A DNA stretch of 64,000 bases from Lepus europaeus (taxonomy: Eukaryota; Chordata; Mammalia; Lagomorpha; Leporidae): contig NC_084827.1 of assembly GCF_033115175.1 (NCBI RefSeq), positions 20,268,001 to 20,332,000 of the forward strand, read 5' to 3'. Both the position numbers and the translations under genes were made by a program. Of this stretch, positions 22,074-32,792 are shown in pieces (the first letter of the stretch is position 1; each line of letters opens with the position of its first letter). The notes beneath the pieces were generated by a model. It was given only the letters and a program-made list of their open reading frames with translations, searched no databases and had not been told where the DNA came from.

Positions 22074-22468
22074 GGGGCCGGCGCCGTGGCTCACTTGGTT
22101 AATCCCCCGCCTGTGGCGCCGGCATCCCATATGGGTGCCGGGTTCTAGTCCCAGTTGCTCTTCTTCCAGTCCAGCTCTCTGCTGTGGCCCGGGGAAGGCA
22201 GTGGAGGATGGCCCAAGTGCTTGGGCCCTGCACCCACATGGGAGACCAGGAGGAAACACCTGGCTCCTGGCTTCGGATCAGTGTAGTTCCAGCACCTGGC
22301 TCCTGGCTCCTGGCTCCTGGCTCCTGGCTTCAGATCAGCCCAGATCTGGCCATTGTAACCATTTGGGGAGTGAGCTAGCACATGGGAGACTTTTCTCTCT
22401 GTCTCTCCCTCTATCTATCTGTAACCCTACCTCTCAGATAAATAAAATATTTTAAAAAGAAAGAAAGC
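22074..22468 (+). repeat. C-SINE with internal 7-bp expansion
   Basis: Head GGGGCCGGCGCCGTGGCTC, tail AAATAAAATATTTTAAAAAG. The middle carries five tandem CCTGGCT-type units at 22295-22329 that most copies have once or twice. Inserted in an L1 ORF2 fragment (22005-22073). Confidence 0.92.
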
Positions 22469-22836
22469 TGTAGGGCTATTACTGACCCCCAGTTCTTTGG
22501 CTCTCTGACAAACAGAAATTGCCAAGAGGCCAATATGCTACCCAGGTAAGGTTTATTGGAGTCTTCCGGCAGGAAGAGATTCCAAGCTGGCTTCCCAATG
22601 GGAACTGACAGGTGCTTTTATGGGGTTGGGAGGTGTGGCATTTCCCTCTCAGCACATACTACTCCGGTTTGCACTGGGCTTGGTGTTCTGTGCAAGTGCT
22701 GTTTTGTTTTCTGTTGTTTGAATAAATACACTCAACATGGTGATGGCACTTACTGTTGCCAGCCCAGGAAGGTCACATATTGGTGGGTCATATTGAGCTA
22801 TTCTGAGCATGCATGCAGGTTGGGAATTCCCTAACA
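22469..22836 (-). mobile_element. Probable solo LTR, antisense
   Basis: Read on the minus strand the unit begins TGTTAGGGAATTCCC, has a TATA-type CCCCATAAAAGCACC (22621-22615), a CCAATAAACC polyadenylation signal about 60 nt later (22557-22552), and ends GCCCTACA. That is the order of an LTR. No target duplication is obvious; the left edge abuts the A-tail of a C-SINE. No internal retroviral sequence was recognised on either side. Confidence 0.75.
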
Positions 22837-24494
22837 GGGCACTAGGGGGCGTCTTTTGCAGTTAGTGTCTGGATGCTCCTTGCTCTTGACTGGTTTGGAG
22901 CTAGAGTTGGCTCTACGTTAGGTCCTAAGGGGCTTGATTTAGAGAGCCTATTTCAGTCGTGTCTCAGGACCAAATGGCCATTCCCCCAGGAATGAGTAAG
23001 AGACAGCAGAGCCCACCGGGAGGAGGGGACGTCTTCATAGCCATCCAAGTGGCAAAGACTTTGTAGTGAACGCTGAGAGATGCCTAATCAACAGACTTAG
23101 CGGATCCAAGGAGAGAACACTGCACAGTGCACTCCTTGGGCAACTGGACTGTGTTCACGGATTAGAGGACTTGGCGCAGGAGAAATGTCAAATCTTCCCC
23201 AACTCTATCACAGGTTTAACGCAATTCCAATAAACAAACTTTTTTTTTTTTCAGACATGGCTAGCTTATCCTAAAGGTTATATGGAAAACACATAAGACA
23301 TGTGCCCTAGAATTTAGCTAGAATAGCCTATTTAATCGTCCTAGTTAAATAATTGTGAAAAGGAAGAATACAGTGGGAGGAATCACCCTACCCCACGACG
23401 CCTTAGTATACAGCACCAGTCATCAGAACTGTGTGGGACTGCCAAAGGCATGGACGTATAGATCAATGGAACGAATACATAACCCCAAAATAGACCTGGC
23501 ACAGAGATGCTGGACCGATTTTTGGCAAAAGTACAAAAGCAATTCAATGGAAGAAATATGGCCTTTTCCACAAAGGGTGCTGGAGCAATTGGCCATCTAT
23601 CAAAAGGGGCTCTCTAACGCCTGGCATTGCTTGCACAGTTCTCTGCTCAGTCCACCCTGCACTCTCCTGGCTGAACATCTCACACCACCGTCTTCCCCTA
23701 CCATGTCCAACACTTACTCACTCTTAACTGACAGATGCCCTCATTGCGTATTTCCCCGGGGACACACAGTCAGGGGGAAGGGGACCTCCCTGCTCCCCCA
23801 GCCTCATCAGCTGAGGCCCTGGAGGCAGCCCCTCCCCTTTTGCCAACCCAAACGCTGCATTTGCAATACGTCCTAGTAAGGGTCATTTCAAAAGAAGAGA
23901 ATCCCCTCACCACGACACCCTACCCCCAGGCATGACTCTGGTCAGGTCCTCAGCAAAACACCCTGAAAGACCATCTCCGTGGGCCAATGGCACAGCCTCG
24001 CTCTGCCTTGATTTTCCTTATGAGCAATGTCTACTCTGAAACCGGAAATGCTCACCAAAGTGAGGGAATGGTACAACAACCCCCCAGACACCAGTGCAAG
24101 CTGTGTTATGGCCACTCCCCACGGCCAAAATCCTATCTGGCAGAAATCCCAATCCCCAGGACTTTAGAATACGCCTGGATTCACTCCACCATCTGGGGCA
24201 AGTCCAGGCTCAGCGACCACCCAAGTGCCTTCTCCACTCGATTTGCCTCATACTGTAAAGCCAACCCCAGACCTTACGTCACTCACTCCCATGTGCTTCC
24301 ACAGACACCTGAACCCAAAAACGCACATTTTCTTACACAATCACAGTGACTTTTTCACACTTAGAATATTAGCAATATCTAACTCTCAGTCTTTATTCAG
24401 ATGTCTCCGACTCTTAAAAAAAATGTCTTCTCCGAGCTGGGTTAGCATCCGGATCCACACATGTTTGTTTTGTCTCCTGAATCTCCTTAACCAA

Positions 24495-24855
24495 GGGGCG
24501 GGCACGGTGGAACAGCAAGAGAAAGCCCTGCTCAGGACACTGCGTCCCATACGGAGTGTGGAGAGTCTGTCTGGGGTCCTGGCTGCTTCACTTTCAATCC
24601 AGCTTCCTGCTAATGCGAGCCCTGGCAGGCAACAGATGGCGACCGAGTACGTGGGCCCCTGCCACCCATGCAGAAGACCTGGATGGAGTTCCAGGCTCCT
24701 GGCTTTGGCCTGGGCCAGCCTGGGCTGCTGGGCGCATTTGGGAATGAACCAGAGGATAAAAGATCTGTGTGTGTGTGTGTGCGTGCACGCGCCTGCATCA
24801 CTCTGTCAAATAAAAATAAATATTTAAAAATAAAATGAGAGATTTAAAAAAAAAA
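24495..24855 (+). repeat. C-SINE
   Basis: Plus-strand copy with a (GT)n in the 3' part (24766-24790) and an A-rich tail. It interrupts an L1 3' UTR. Confidence 0.85.
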
Positions 24856-25260
24856 TCCCTTTAACCTAGATTAACCTCCCTTTTACAAGAATTTCTCATC
24901 TCATGGACATTGGACAAAGCAGTCCGTCACCCCATCCACCGGCTCACTTTCTGAATTTGTCTGCTGTTTTCCTTTCTCCTGTTTTAATGTTTCTCTGTTT
25001 TGACATATTTCAAATTGAAGGAAAAGATGCAATCACAACATTACAAACTTTCCTTTTCTTGATTGACTCGGGTATGGGTCGCTGATACAATGCCCTGTCA
25101 CCCAAGAAGGCTTTCATGGTGCACTTCCTGTAAACAAGGACATTCCCTATAACACACCAGCGAAATGAGGCCATTGACACCAACACTCCATCACCACCAA
25201 CTCATTTGTGCACTCCACTCATGTCTCATGCACGTCTCTCCTTTACCTCCAGAACCTTGG

Positions 25261-25568
25261 AAAAAAAATTTTTAAAGATCTATTTTATTGATTTGAAAGG
25301 CAGAGTAACACACACAGAGAGAGGTTCTTCCACGCAAATGGCTGCAACAGCTGGTGCTGGGCCAGGCTGAAGCCAGAAACCAGGTACTCCATTTGGGCTT
25401 CCCAAGTGGATGGCACTGGCCCAAGCACTTGGACCATCATCTACTGCCTCCCCAGGCACATTAGCAGGAAGCTGGATTAGAAGCCGAGCAGCTGGTACCA
25501 GCGCTCCGATATGGGATGCTGGCATTGCAAAGGACAGCTCAGCCCAGTGTGCTACAACGCCAAACCCC
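25261..25568 (-). repeat. C-SINE
   Basis: AAAAAAAATTTTTAAAGATC to TACAACGCCAAACCCC. Interrupts the same L1 3' UTR. Confidence 0.85.
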
Positions 25569-26440
25569 AGCACGTCGGCAGTTTTGAGATCTCAGCCTGG
25601 TTATTTTGTAGAGGGTGCCTCAATGCGGGTTTGGCTGACATTTCCCGGTGATTAGATTCAGCTTATGCATCTTCGGCAGGCATATCCCAGAAGTGAGGGG
25701 CACTCTTCTCATTGAGTCTTGGTGGGAGGTGCATGATTTCAATTTGTTCCACTCCGGCGATGTTAACCTTGATTACCTGCCTGAGGCTCTGGCTGCCAGG
25801 TTTCTCCACTGAAAACCACTCTTTCCCTCTTGGCAATCAATAAGCATTTGGAAGCTCGGTAATATCCTCTTCCTCTTCATCTTCCACTCGCTGATTTTAG
25901 CATCTATTGATGTTTCCAAGCTGAGTTAATGTTACTATGAGTCTTGCTAAATTTCCTAATTCCATCATCCCTTTGGTATTTATTAGTCAGCATTCTATTA
26001 TAAGCAAAAGCTCTGCCATCCAGTCTCCTTCTTCCTCTATTAGTACAGTCTCATGGGTTCCCTCTTTATTTACGGGTTGTAATCTGTTGTTGGTATTCAA
26101 TTTGACCCTCAAGCATTCTCAGAATTGATGTGTGGGGGCCCGCTGAGGCTGGCTTTGGGTGTCCAAAGCACATCCTTACTTTCTGTAGACATTCCAGGCT
26201 TCTCATGTCATTTTCCTGCCTCTGCCTTGGAATCAGCCAATTGTCCATGCCACCCTGATTCCTTTTAGGGGACAATGGTATTTAGAGACCAACCAAGATC
26301 TGAGAACTTGGTGTGTGTCTTTTGCTATTAGATGGTGCTGTTCCCAGGCCTCTCAGTGGAGAGTTAGAAAATCTCTCTCTCTTTCTCCACAAATTTTCAT
26401 CTATATTTCTCTAGCTATCAAACTGACTCAACACAGTTAA

Positions 26441-26925
26441 CTTAGAAACACATCCGGTGTGTCTTTAAGAACGACATGCAACTTCATGACCTGAGGAGGT
26501 GACCTTGGGAGGAAAAGACCCAGGGACAACTGGCCTGGGACTGGCTGAAGCTGTCATACTAAACTTGGAGTCACCCCTACCACACACACACACACACACT
26601 GCACTTCAGGATATAAAAACAGGGCCATGACCCAGACCTACTGGTTGGGACAAACAGGAAGCAACTATATCTGAAAGACCCCGGAATCTCATCAAGTTGT
26701 GTGACATCACCCCTCCCCGAAACACACACTCGTCAAAAACCACTGAGCCCTGCCTTTTCCTCCCAGCAGGAGATGTGGACAGATACAGAACGTTCCCACC
26801 AACATTTGCAAGGCCAGATGCACTGACTAAAACAACAAAGGGAAGAATCATTCCTGAGGAAATAGTAGAGTGTGCAGGTAAGAATTTAAAATATAAAAGT
26901 ATCTTCAGAGGGATGAAAGTGTCTG
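26441..26925. other. Unassigned sequence with exon-like segment
   Basis: Contains a (CA)n run (26581-26600), a GGATATAAAAACAGG motif at about 26610, and an exon-like open segment at 26767-26877 (see findings). No family recognised. Confidence 0.4.
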
Positions 26926-27101
26926 GGGGCCGGTGCTGTGGCATAGCAGGTAAAACCTCTGCCTGCAAGGTCAGCAGTCCATGTGGGTGCTGGTTCAAGT
27001 CCAGCCTGCTCCATGTCTGAACCAGCTCCCTGCTAATGTGCCTGGAAAAGCAGTGAAAGATGGCCCAAGCGTTTAAGACTCTGCCACCCACATGGGAAAC
27101 C

Positions 27102-27104
<3 letters not shown>
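26926..27104 (+). repeat. C-SINE, 5' half only
   Basis: Head GGGGCCGGTGCTGTGGC to CCACATGGGAAACCTGGAA, then abruptly joined to a GA run and an opposite-strand SINE. The 3' half is absent. Confidence 0.85.
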
Positions 27105-27151
<47 letters not shown>

Positions 27152-27370
27152 ATCTTTCATCTGCTGTTTCACTCTCCAAATAGTCCTCAATGGCTGGCAT
27201 AGGGTCAGGCCAAAGCCAGGTGCCGGGAACTTCAGATCTCCCAAGTGCGCATTTTCTGCTGCTTTCCCAGGTGTACTAGCAGGGACCCAAATGGGAAGTG
27301 GAACAGCTAAGACTCCAATATGGGATGCCAGCAGCACAAGTGGTGGCTTAACCCATCACACCCCAACACC
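27105..27370 (-). repeat. C-SINE, minus half of an inverted pair
   Basis: A (GA)n run (27105-27148) followed by the minus-strand body to CCCCAACACC. With 26926-27104 it forms an inverted repeat. Confidence 0.85.
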
Positions 27371-27780
27371 AACTGCAGGCTTTGGATGCCAGAGAAGCTG
27401 GTTGCAAATCTTCAGGGGGTTGATAAAGCCAAAAACTGGCTTTATCCCAGGCCCCCAACCTTGCCACAGGTTGCAGCTGAGTCTTTGAGAAAGCCTACAG
27501 GTGCAAAAATTAACCCTGTCTTCCAGTGGGGTGCTCTGTTCTGGCTCCCTGTAAGAGAAGTCCAGGTCAGCATGGAAGCACTCCCATGGCAAGGGTGAAA
27601 GGAAAAGCCCATGACCCAGCCTTGAAGCATAGCATTACCTTGTGCTTTGAAACAGGGGCCAGAAGCCATCAGTGGGCTAGAATTAGCGAGGGTAGAGCTG
27701 TGCTCTATGGGAATCTGCTACCTTGCACGTTTATGGAAACAATCAACTCCTGTAACTTTTATATGACCCTGTTTCTGGTT
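27371..27780. other. Unassigned sequence
   Basis: No repeat or gene recognised between the inverted SINE pair and a MaLR LTR fragment. Confidence 0.45.
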
Positions 27781-27960
27781 ATATGAGGACACAGCAAGAA
27801 GGTGCCATGGATGAGGACCAGGCCCTCACCAGACCCCCAATCTGCAGCAGACTTGACCTTGGACTTGGCAGCCTCCAGACAGTGAGAAACGAATTCCTAT
27901 CATTCGTGAGCTGCTCAGCCCACAGCGTTTTGTTAGAACAGCGCAACTAAGATTGAGATG
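27781..27960 (+). repeat. MaLR-type LTR 3' fragment
   Basis: GAGGACACAGCAAGAAGGTG, GACTTGGCAGCCTCCAGAC, GTGAGAAACGAATTCC and GCGTTTTGTTAGAACAGC follow the order of MLT1/MST LTR ends. Confidence 0.7.
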
Positions 27961-28444
27961 GTATCTGGGGTGCATTCTACCAAACTTCCAAATTACTAAA
28001 CAACTCCTACATGCGCCAACTTTTTGGCTTAGAAAGATAAACTAGAGAAGCCCCAGTCTCATCTTCTGAGGACAGGATCACCTGATCCTAGGAGTAGACG
28101 TGGACAGCACAAGACAGAACTGCAGACCACTCCCATTTATACGCACAAATAAAAAAGAATCAATCGATGATCCCGCATGTCTGTTCCAGAAGAATATGCA
28201 AGAAGAGTTGAATTCATGGAGATTATACCAAGTTCACGGTGGGAGGTCTCTATTACAGGTCAAGGGTGTTTTTTATTAGGTTTCCTTTAGAATTTACACT
28301 TCTATGGAGAAACCATGTCCAGCATATCCTTGAATCCCAAAGCATAAAAGTCAAACGTAGAGAAAAAAATCGAGATGTTCAGTTTCTTATCAATACCATA
28401 AGGTCTCTGCTTTAGCTTTGGGTTTACTTGTTATGCAAAACTAA
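27961..28444. other. Unassigned sequence
   Basis: AT-rich; nothing recognised. Confidence 0.4.
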
Positions 28445-28715
28445 AATCACCCACATTCCATATCTGAGAGCAGCTTTGGCTCCCAACTGCCTTGCTTCCC
28501 ACCCAGCTTCCTGCTAATGCTTCTGGGGAGCAGTGGGTGATGGTTCAAGTGCTTGGGCCCCTGCCACTCACTTGGGAGACTGGAGTTCCTGGCTCCTGGC
28601 TTCAGCTGACCCTGCCCTGGCTGCTGTGAGCACTTGAGGAGTGAACCAGCAATGGAAGATTCTCTTCTCTCTGCCTCTCAAGGAGATGAAAACTAAAAAC
28701 AAACATTTTAAAAAT
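28445..28715 (+). repeat. C-SINE, 5' truncated or diverged
   Basis: ATTCCATATCTGAGAGC, CTTCCTGCTAATGC, GGCTCCTGGCTTCAGC and GAGTGAACCAGCAATGGAAG follow one another in SINE order. Confidence 0.75.
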
Positions 28716-28734
28716 AAAGAGAGAAAAGGAATTA

Positions 28735-29330
28735 AAATCCAATATCTCTACGACATCTGCAACTCAATAGGAAAAAAGACAAGTGACTCAATAGAGAAAG
28801 ATAAACAAAGGATGTAAGTGTTCCATTCAAAGAGAAAACATAAACGGTCAATAAGCATCTAAAAGATGCTCAGCCCCAGGAGGAATCAAAGAAATGCAAA
28901 TCAAAGCTCAAAGGAGATTTTAATCAGCGGCTTGGCAATCTTTTTTTTTTTTTTTTTTTTTTTTTAATAAAGCAAGTGCCACTGAGGGCTATGGAAATGC
29001 GTGTGCTCAGATAACTGGAGAGTGGGGGATGAGGGTGGGGGATGGGGTTTGCCAAACCGTCTCAGCCACCTTGCAGAGTGATTGACAGTACCCACTCCAT
29101 GGGAAAACGTGCTGGGGGTCATGTGTGACAGCACTAAACACGCATGCGCGTGCCCAAGCACAGCCAACGATGATCCCTGAGACATCTTTGAAAAGGCAAG
29201 ATAGTGGGGGCGGATCGATACAGCGCAGTATTTTTTAGGATAAAAGACTGCTGCAGTCTCAAAAAAATGAACCAGGCTTAAATCTGTCAACATATATAGT
29301 TGGTACCATTGATAGGTAGTTTTTTGAGAG
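28735..29330 (+). repeat. L1 ORF2 3' end
   Basis: AGGAATCAAAGAAATGCAAA and TCAAAGCTCAAAGGAGATTT are typical of the end of L1 ORF2. A 25-base T-run (28941-28965) interrupts it. Confidence 0.7.
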
Positions 29331-29559
29331 CATATGTCCCAATTTCTGTTGATTATATCTAGTGGATTTTAAAATATTTTTTTAAATCATAGTGTTCCCC
29401 TCTGGAGAGAGGGGCGAACCAAAGCTATTGGGCTGATAGAGGCTTTAGATCTAGTTTTGATCATTTTAACCACGATAGATACAAGTACTGATATATTGAT
29501 TTATAGTGGAGACGAATTCAAGCTATTAACCCTAAAAAATACAAATTCCTGTCTGAGCA

Positions 29560-30215
29560 GGGGTGTGTGGTCGACGGCGGGCCACGGGGGGAGGCGCTGC
29601 CCTCGCGGCCGCTTCCCAAGGGCTCCCGCACTCTCCGGGTGCGCGGCAGCCGAGGCCCGGGCCCCGAAGGCGAGGGCAGGAGCCGCGGGGCCTGCCCGGC
29701 TCCCCCCAGTCCGCAGGGGCCGCGCGGCGGCTCCACCGGGCGGCTGCTCCCGCGGCCGGGGCTCCGGGGCCGGGGCCGCGCCTGCACCTCGCGTGGGGCT
29801 GTGAGGCCGGGGCCTGGGCGGAGAGGGGCCCAGCCGGCCCCAGTGCGCCCCGGCAATCGCGGGGCCTCCGGCTCTTCTTGCCCAGAATCCCCCCAGCTCT
29901 GGTGACCGGGGAAGAGCAAGGACCCAGGTGGAAGAGGGAAGAGAAGAGCGAAAACAGACGTGTGTGTGGGGCCGGGGGGCGCCCGGGAAGGTGGACCCCA
30001 GGCCCCGCAGTTACCCCCAGACGCTCCAAGGTGAGACTGCTGACTTCGACTCTGGGAGAAAGGGGGCGCCCCTTGCGGAAGGCGTCGCGGGGCTCAGAGC
30101 AGCCCCGCACCGGTCTCCAGCCTTCCCTCTGCTGGGAGCCGGTTCTGGGAGAGGCCGTGGGGTGGGCGTTGAAGCCGCTGCCTAGGACGCGCGCCCACGG
30201 ATCTCCCGAGGGCCT
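29560..30215. promoter_or_regulatory. CpG island without a recognised gene
   Basis: Very CpG-dense block starting abruptly after L1/AT-rich DNA. Contains a good splice-donor-like CCAAGGTGAGAC at 30027-30038 on the plus strand. No coding family is recognised in the overlapping frames (29532-30225). Confidence 0.75.
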
Positions 30216-30246
30216 GGCGTTGTGACCTGTCCCCAGCTCCCGGGTG

Positions 30247-30410
30247 GCAGTGGCTGATGGCGCTAGTGTCTGAGTCCCTGCCAGCCCTGGGCTGAGTTCC
30301 CAGCTCCCAGGTTCAAGCCCTTCAACAAGTGGGGGGCATTTGGGAAGTGAACCCCGGGGAATGGGAGCTCTCTCTCTCTCTCTCTCTCACATAAATAGAA
30401 AATAAGACAG
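30247..30410 (+). repeat. C-SINE 3' part
   Basis: GCAGTGGCTGATGGC to a TC run and CACATAAATAGAAAATAAG. It lies at the edge of the second CpG island. Confidence 0.65.
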
Positions 30411-30589
30411 TGTCGGCCCATGAAGCTGGGATGATGCACCTGCTCCCTTGAGGTGGGCTCGCTCAGGTGACAGCAGAGGGTAGAGAGGGGGCTCACCGCG
30501 CCCCACCCCCATCCTCTCACATCTTCCCCTTAAGTGGGGACCAGGAGAGCAGCCCAGCCCTGCGCCTCCTCCTCCCGCGTTGAGCCCGC

Positions 30590-30740
30590 CCCTGGCAGGC
30601 TTAATTAACTTCCAGAGACACTGGATAGCCCTGGGTGACAGGAGCTATAAAATTGCAAAGTCTGATTAAAAATAATAATGAGAATGCCTATTGCCTGCGC
30701 TGAGCCCTTAACGAGGGTTAATTAATTAATCAGCCTCCTT
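30590..30740. promoter_or_regulatory. AT-rich block with TTAATTAA motifs
   Basis: CTTAATTAACTTCC, GATTAAAAATAATAATGAG and GTTAATTAATTAATC stand in otherwise GC-rich DNA. Homeodomain-type cores; candidate conserved regulatory element, conservation not tested. Confidence 0.4.
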
Positions 30741-31080
30741 GCCGCCTGGGGAGGGGGCAGGGTATCGGCACCCTTTTCCAATAGGGGAAAGGGTGAGAGA
30801 GAGCTGGGGGCTTGGCCATCCCCATCGCCCTCTAAGGCACACATGCCTGAAGGGCGCAGCTCCCCCACTCCCACCCCCACGCCCCCACGCAGTTTCCTGG
30901 TCTGTAAACATCAGAGGTGGGAATGATCCCACTCCTATGCTCCTTCCAGCCCTGGGGTCGGGAGGACCCACGTGGCCAAGAGGCTGTATCTCCTGCATCT
31001 ATGGCTGCTGCCTGGGGGCTCAGCCCCTGCCCCACAGGAGACCCTGGCTGAACCATTGTCAAGTGCACCAACGTCCAGAG
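30741..31080. other. GC-rich unassigned sequence
   Basis: Nothing recognised; overlapping frames on both strands. Confidence 0.45.
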
Positions 31081-31400
31081 GCATTCAGCGTAGGAGTGGG
31101 CCCACACAGTTGTGTTCTTTTGTGTTTGGCTTGCTCCACCAAGCGCGACTTGCTCATGTTCATCCCGGTTTTTGTGACACCAGGATTTTCACATCTCCTA
31201 GGCTTCTGGGGGGAGGGGTGCGCAGGTGCAGAGGGGCCACGAGGCTGGTTCTCTCACAGGGGCTGGCAGACCTGTCTGGGGTCTCCCTAGGGGGTCCAGG
31301 ATAAAAGGGCACAGCCTTCAGGCATGTCAGTTTTCCTTATTGGTAAACATTGTAAAACATTCCATATTTAAATAAACACGGCTGCATTATAGAACAAAAT
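31080..31400 (+). repeat. Old L1 3'-end-like fragment
   Basis: GTGTTTGGCTTGCTCCACC ... GACTTGCTCATGTTCATCCC and AAATAAACACGGCTGC resemble L1M 3' text; weak. Confidence 0.4.
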
Positions 31401-31789
31401 GCAAAAGGCACATGAATTTTTCACTCAAGGCTGGGACTTGAAAGAAACTTGGTGCTTGTGGCACATTTTCTTCCACCCTTGGGCCCTGCGGGAGTTTGGT
31501 GGGAAGCTGAAAGAAGCACAGGCCCCAAGCCCTCGCCTTGCTGGGAATGGGTGCCCTGGGCTACAGAGCAGGTGCAGCCTAGGAGGGAACGGGCAGCCCC
31601 CACTCTCACTGAGGCCCTAGAAACCCCAAGGGGTCAAGGACGATTATTGTGGGCCTAGCAGGTGCTGTACCCTATCCCTGGGGCTGCAGGCTGTCTGGGG
31701 GTGGGAGGTGGGATCGAGCCGCTGGGGTCTGGGGGAGCAGCCAGGATGCTCGGGCTCCACCTCCGGGGCCCTCTGCTGCAGCCAGAAGT

Positions 31790-31930
31790 GCTCCACCATA
31801 ATTTGGCCTGAGAGATGAGCGCCGCAAAGTTGCCTGTTTAATTTAATTTATCTCAATTATATTTTAATTTAAGCTCTTCCACAGCTATCTTTTTTCACTC
31901 CTGAGGTTGTTGAATTATTGCAGCTCATGA
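31790..31930. promoter_or_regulatory. AT-rich island, candidate regulatory element
   Basis: GTTTAATTTAATTTATC, TTATATTTTAATTTAAGC and GAATTATTGCAGC within GC-rich flanks. Not a recognised repeat. Confidence 0.35.
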
Positions 31931-32500
31931 AGAAAGGGAAGACAGAAAATGGCCAGAGGGCCTGGGGGACCCGGCCCCAGCCCCGAGCCCCCCTCCCTGT
32001 GTGCCCTGTGTACCTCACTGGGGCTCTCCAGCCAGACTGAGGTGGGGGTGGGGGCCGCCCCTCTCGTGGGGCCCAGGCCCCTTGAGCCCCACAATGATGC
32101 CAACAACTCACAGGGCACCTGCTGCATGCACGATGAGGCTCTTTCTTACCCACGGGCTACTTGCCCTGCCCCGCCCTGCCCCGCCAGGACCCCTGCCCTA
32201 GTTCCATCTCTCAGAAGGGTACCCAAGGCTCTCAGGCGAGGCCTTTGGCCCAAGAAGCACAGCTTCGCACTGCAACAAGGGTGGGGAGGAAGAAGGCCTT
32301 GGAAGATGGTCACAAAATCCTGCCTCGCTGTGGCCAGCAGTGTGGGGCTGGCTCTGGGCTCCACAGGGCATTCCAAGGGCCAGGGGCCTGTGTCAGACAA
32401 CAGGCCAGCAGGGCTGGGGCCCTTCAGACCCTCTGCTCAAATCCCAGATACCAGTTCTGGAAAGAGTCCCTAGTCAGTAGGGGCCCCTAGAGGAGCACAC
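31931..32500. other. GC-rich unassigned sequence
   Basis: No gene or repeat recognised. Confidence 0.45.
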
Positions 32501-32504
32501 TTCA

Positions 32505-32640
32505 TTTAGCATCAGCTCCCTTACCCACTGCTGTGTGTCCCTGGGCATGATAACTGCCCTCTCTGGACCTCAGGTCCTAGATTGCCCAGTAGGGTAGTAA
32601 TATGCGTCCCTAGAAAGCTCCATGAGTATCCTGGCCTCTA
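32505..32640 (+). repeat. MIR element
   Basis: GTGTGTCCCTGGGCATGATAAC ... CTCTGGACCTCAGGTCC ... CAGTAGGGTAGTAATATG in MIR order. Confidence 0.6.
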
Positions 32641-32745
32641 AAAAGTGAATACGGAGAAACTGTCCAAGAAAGCCTGGATGTAAAATGTGGGAACTCAGGA
32701 AAGCCTGGGTGTTGGTTTTGTTGTTGTTTGTTAAAAGCAGCTTCT

Positions 32746-32792
32746 GGGGTCCTCATTGTGGCACAATGGATTAAGCTGCTACCTGGGACGGG
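32746..32792 (+). repeat. C-SINE head fragment
   Basis: GGGGTCCTCATTGTGGCACAATGGATTAAGC, then lost. Confidence 0.55.

Larger units (their letters stand above)
22990..26440 (+). repeat. Old L1, ORF2 end and long 3' UTR, interrupted by SINEs
   Basis: 23230-23640 matches L1 ORF2 (TAGATCAATGGAACGAATAC, CTGGACCGATTTTTGGC). 24320-26440 has the phrases of L1M 3' UTRs (GTCTCCTGAATCTCC; CTGGTTATTTTGTAGAGGG; CTTTTAGGGGACAATGG). SINEs at 24495 and 25261 split it. The part at 23640-24320 was not matched. Confidence 0.6.

Noticed and set aside
26606-27337. 243-codon minus-strand frame
   Set aside because: Most of it is translated SINE and a GA repeat; it merely reads through them.
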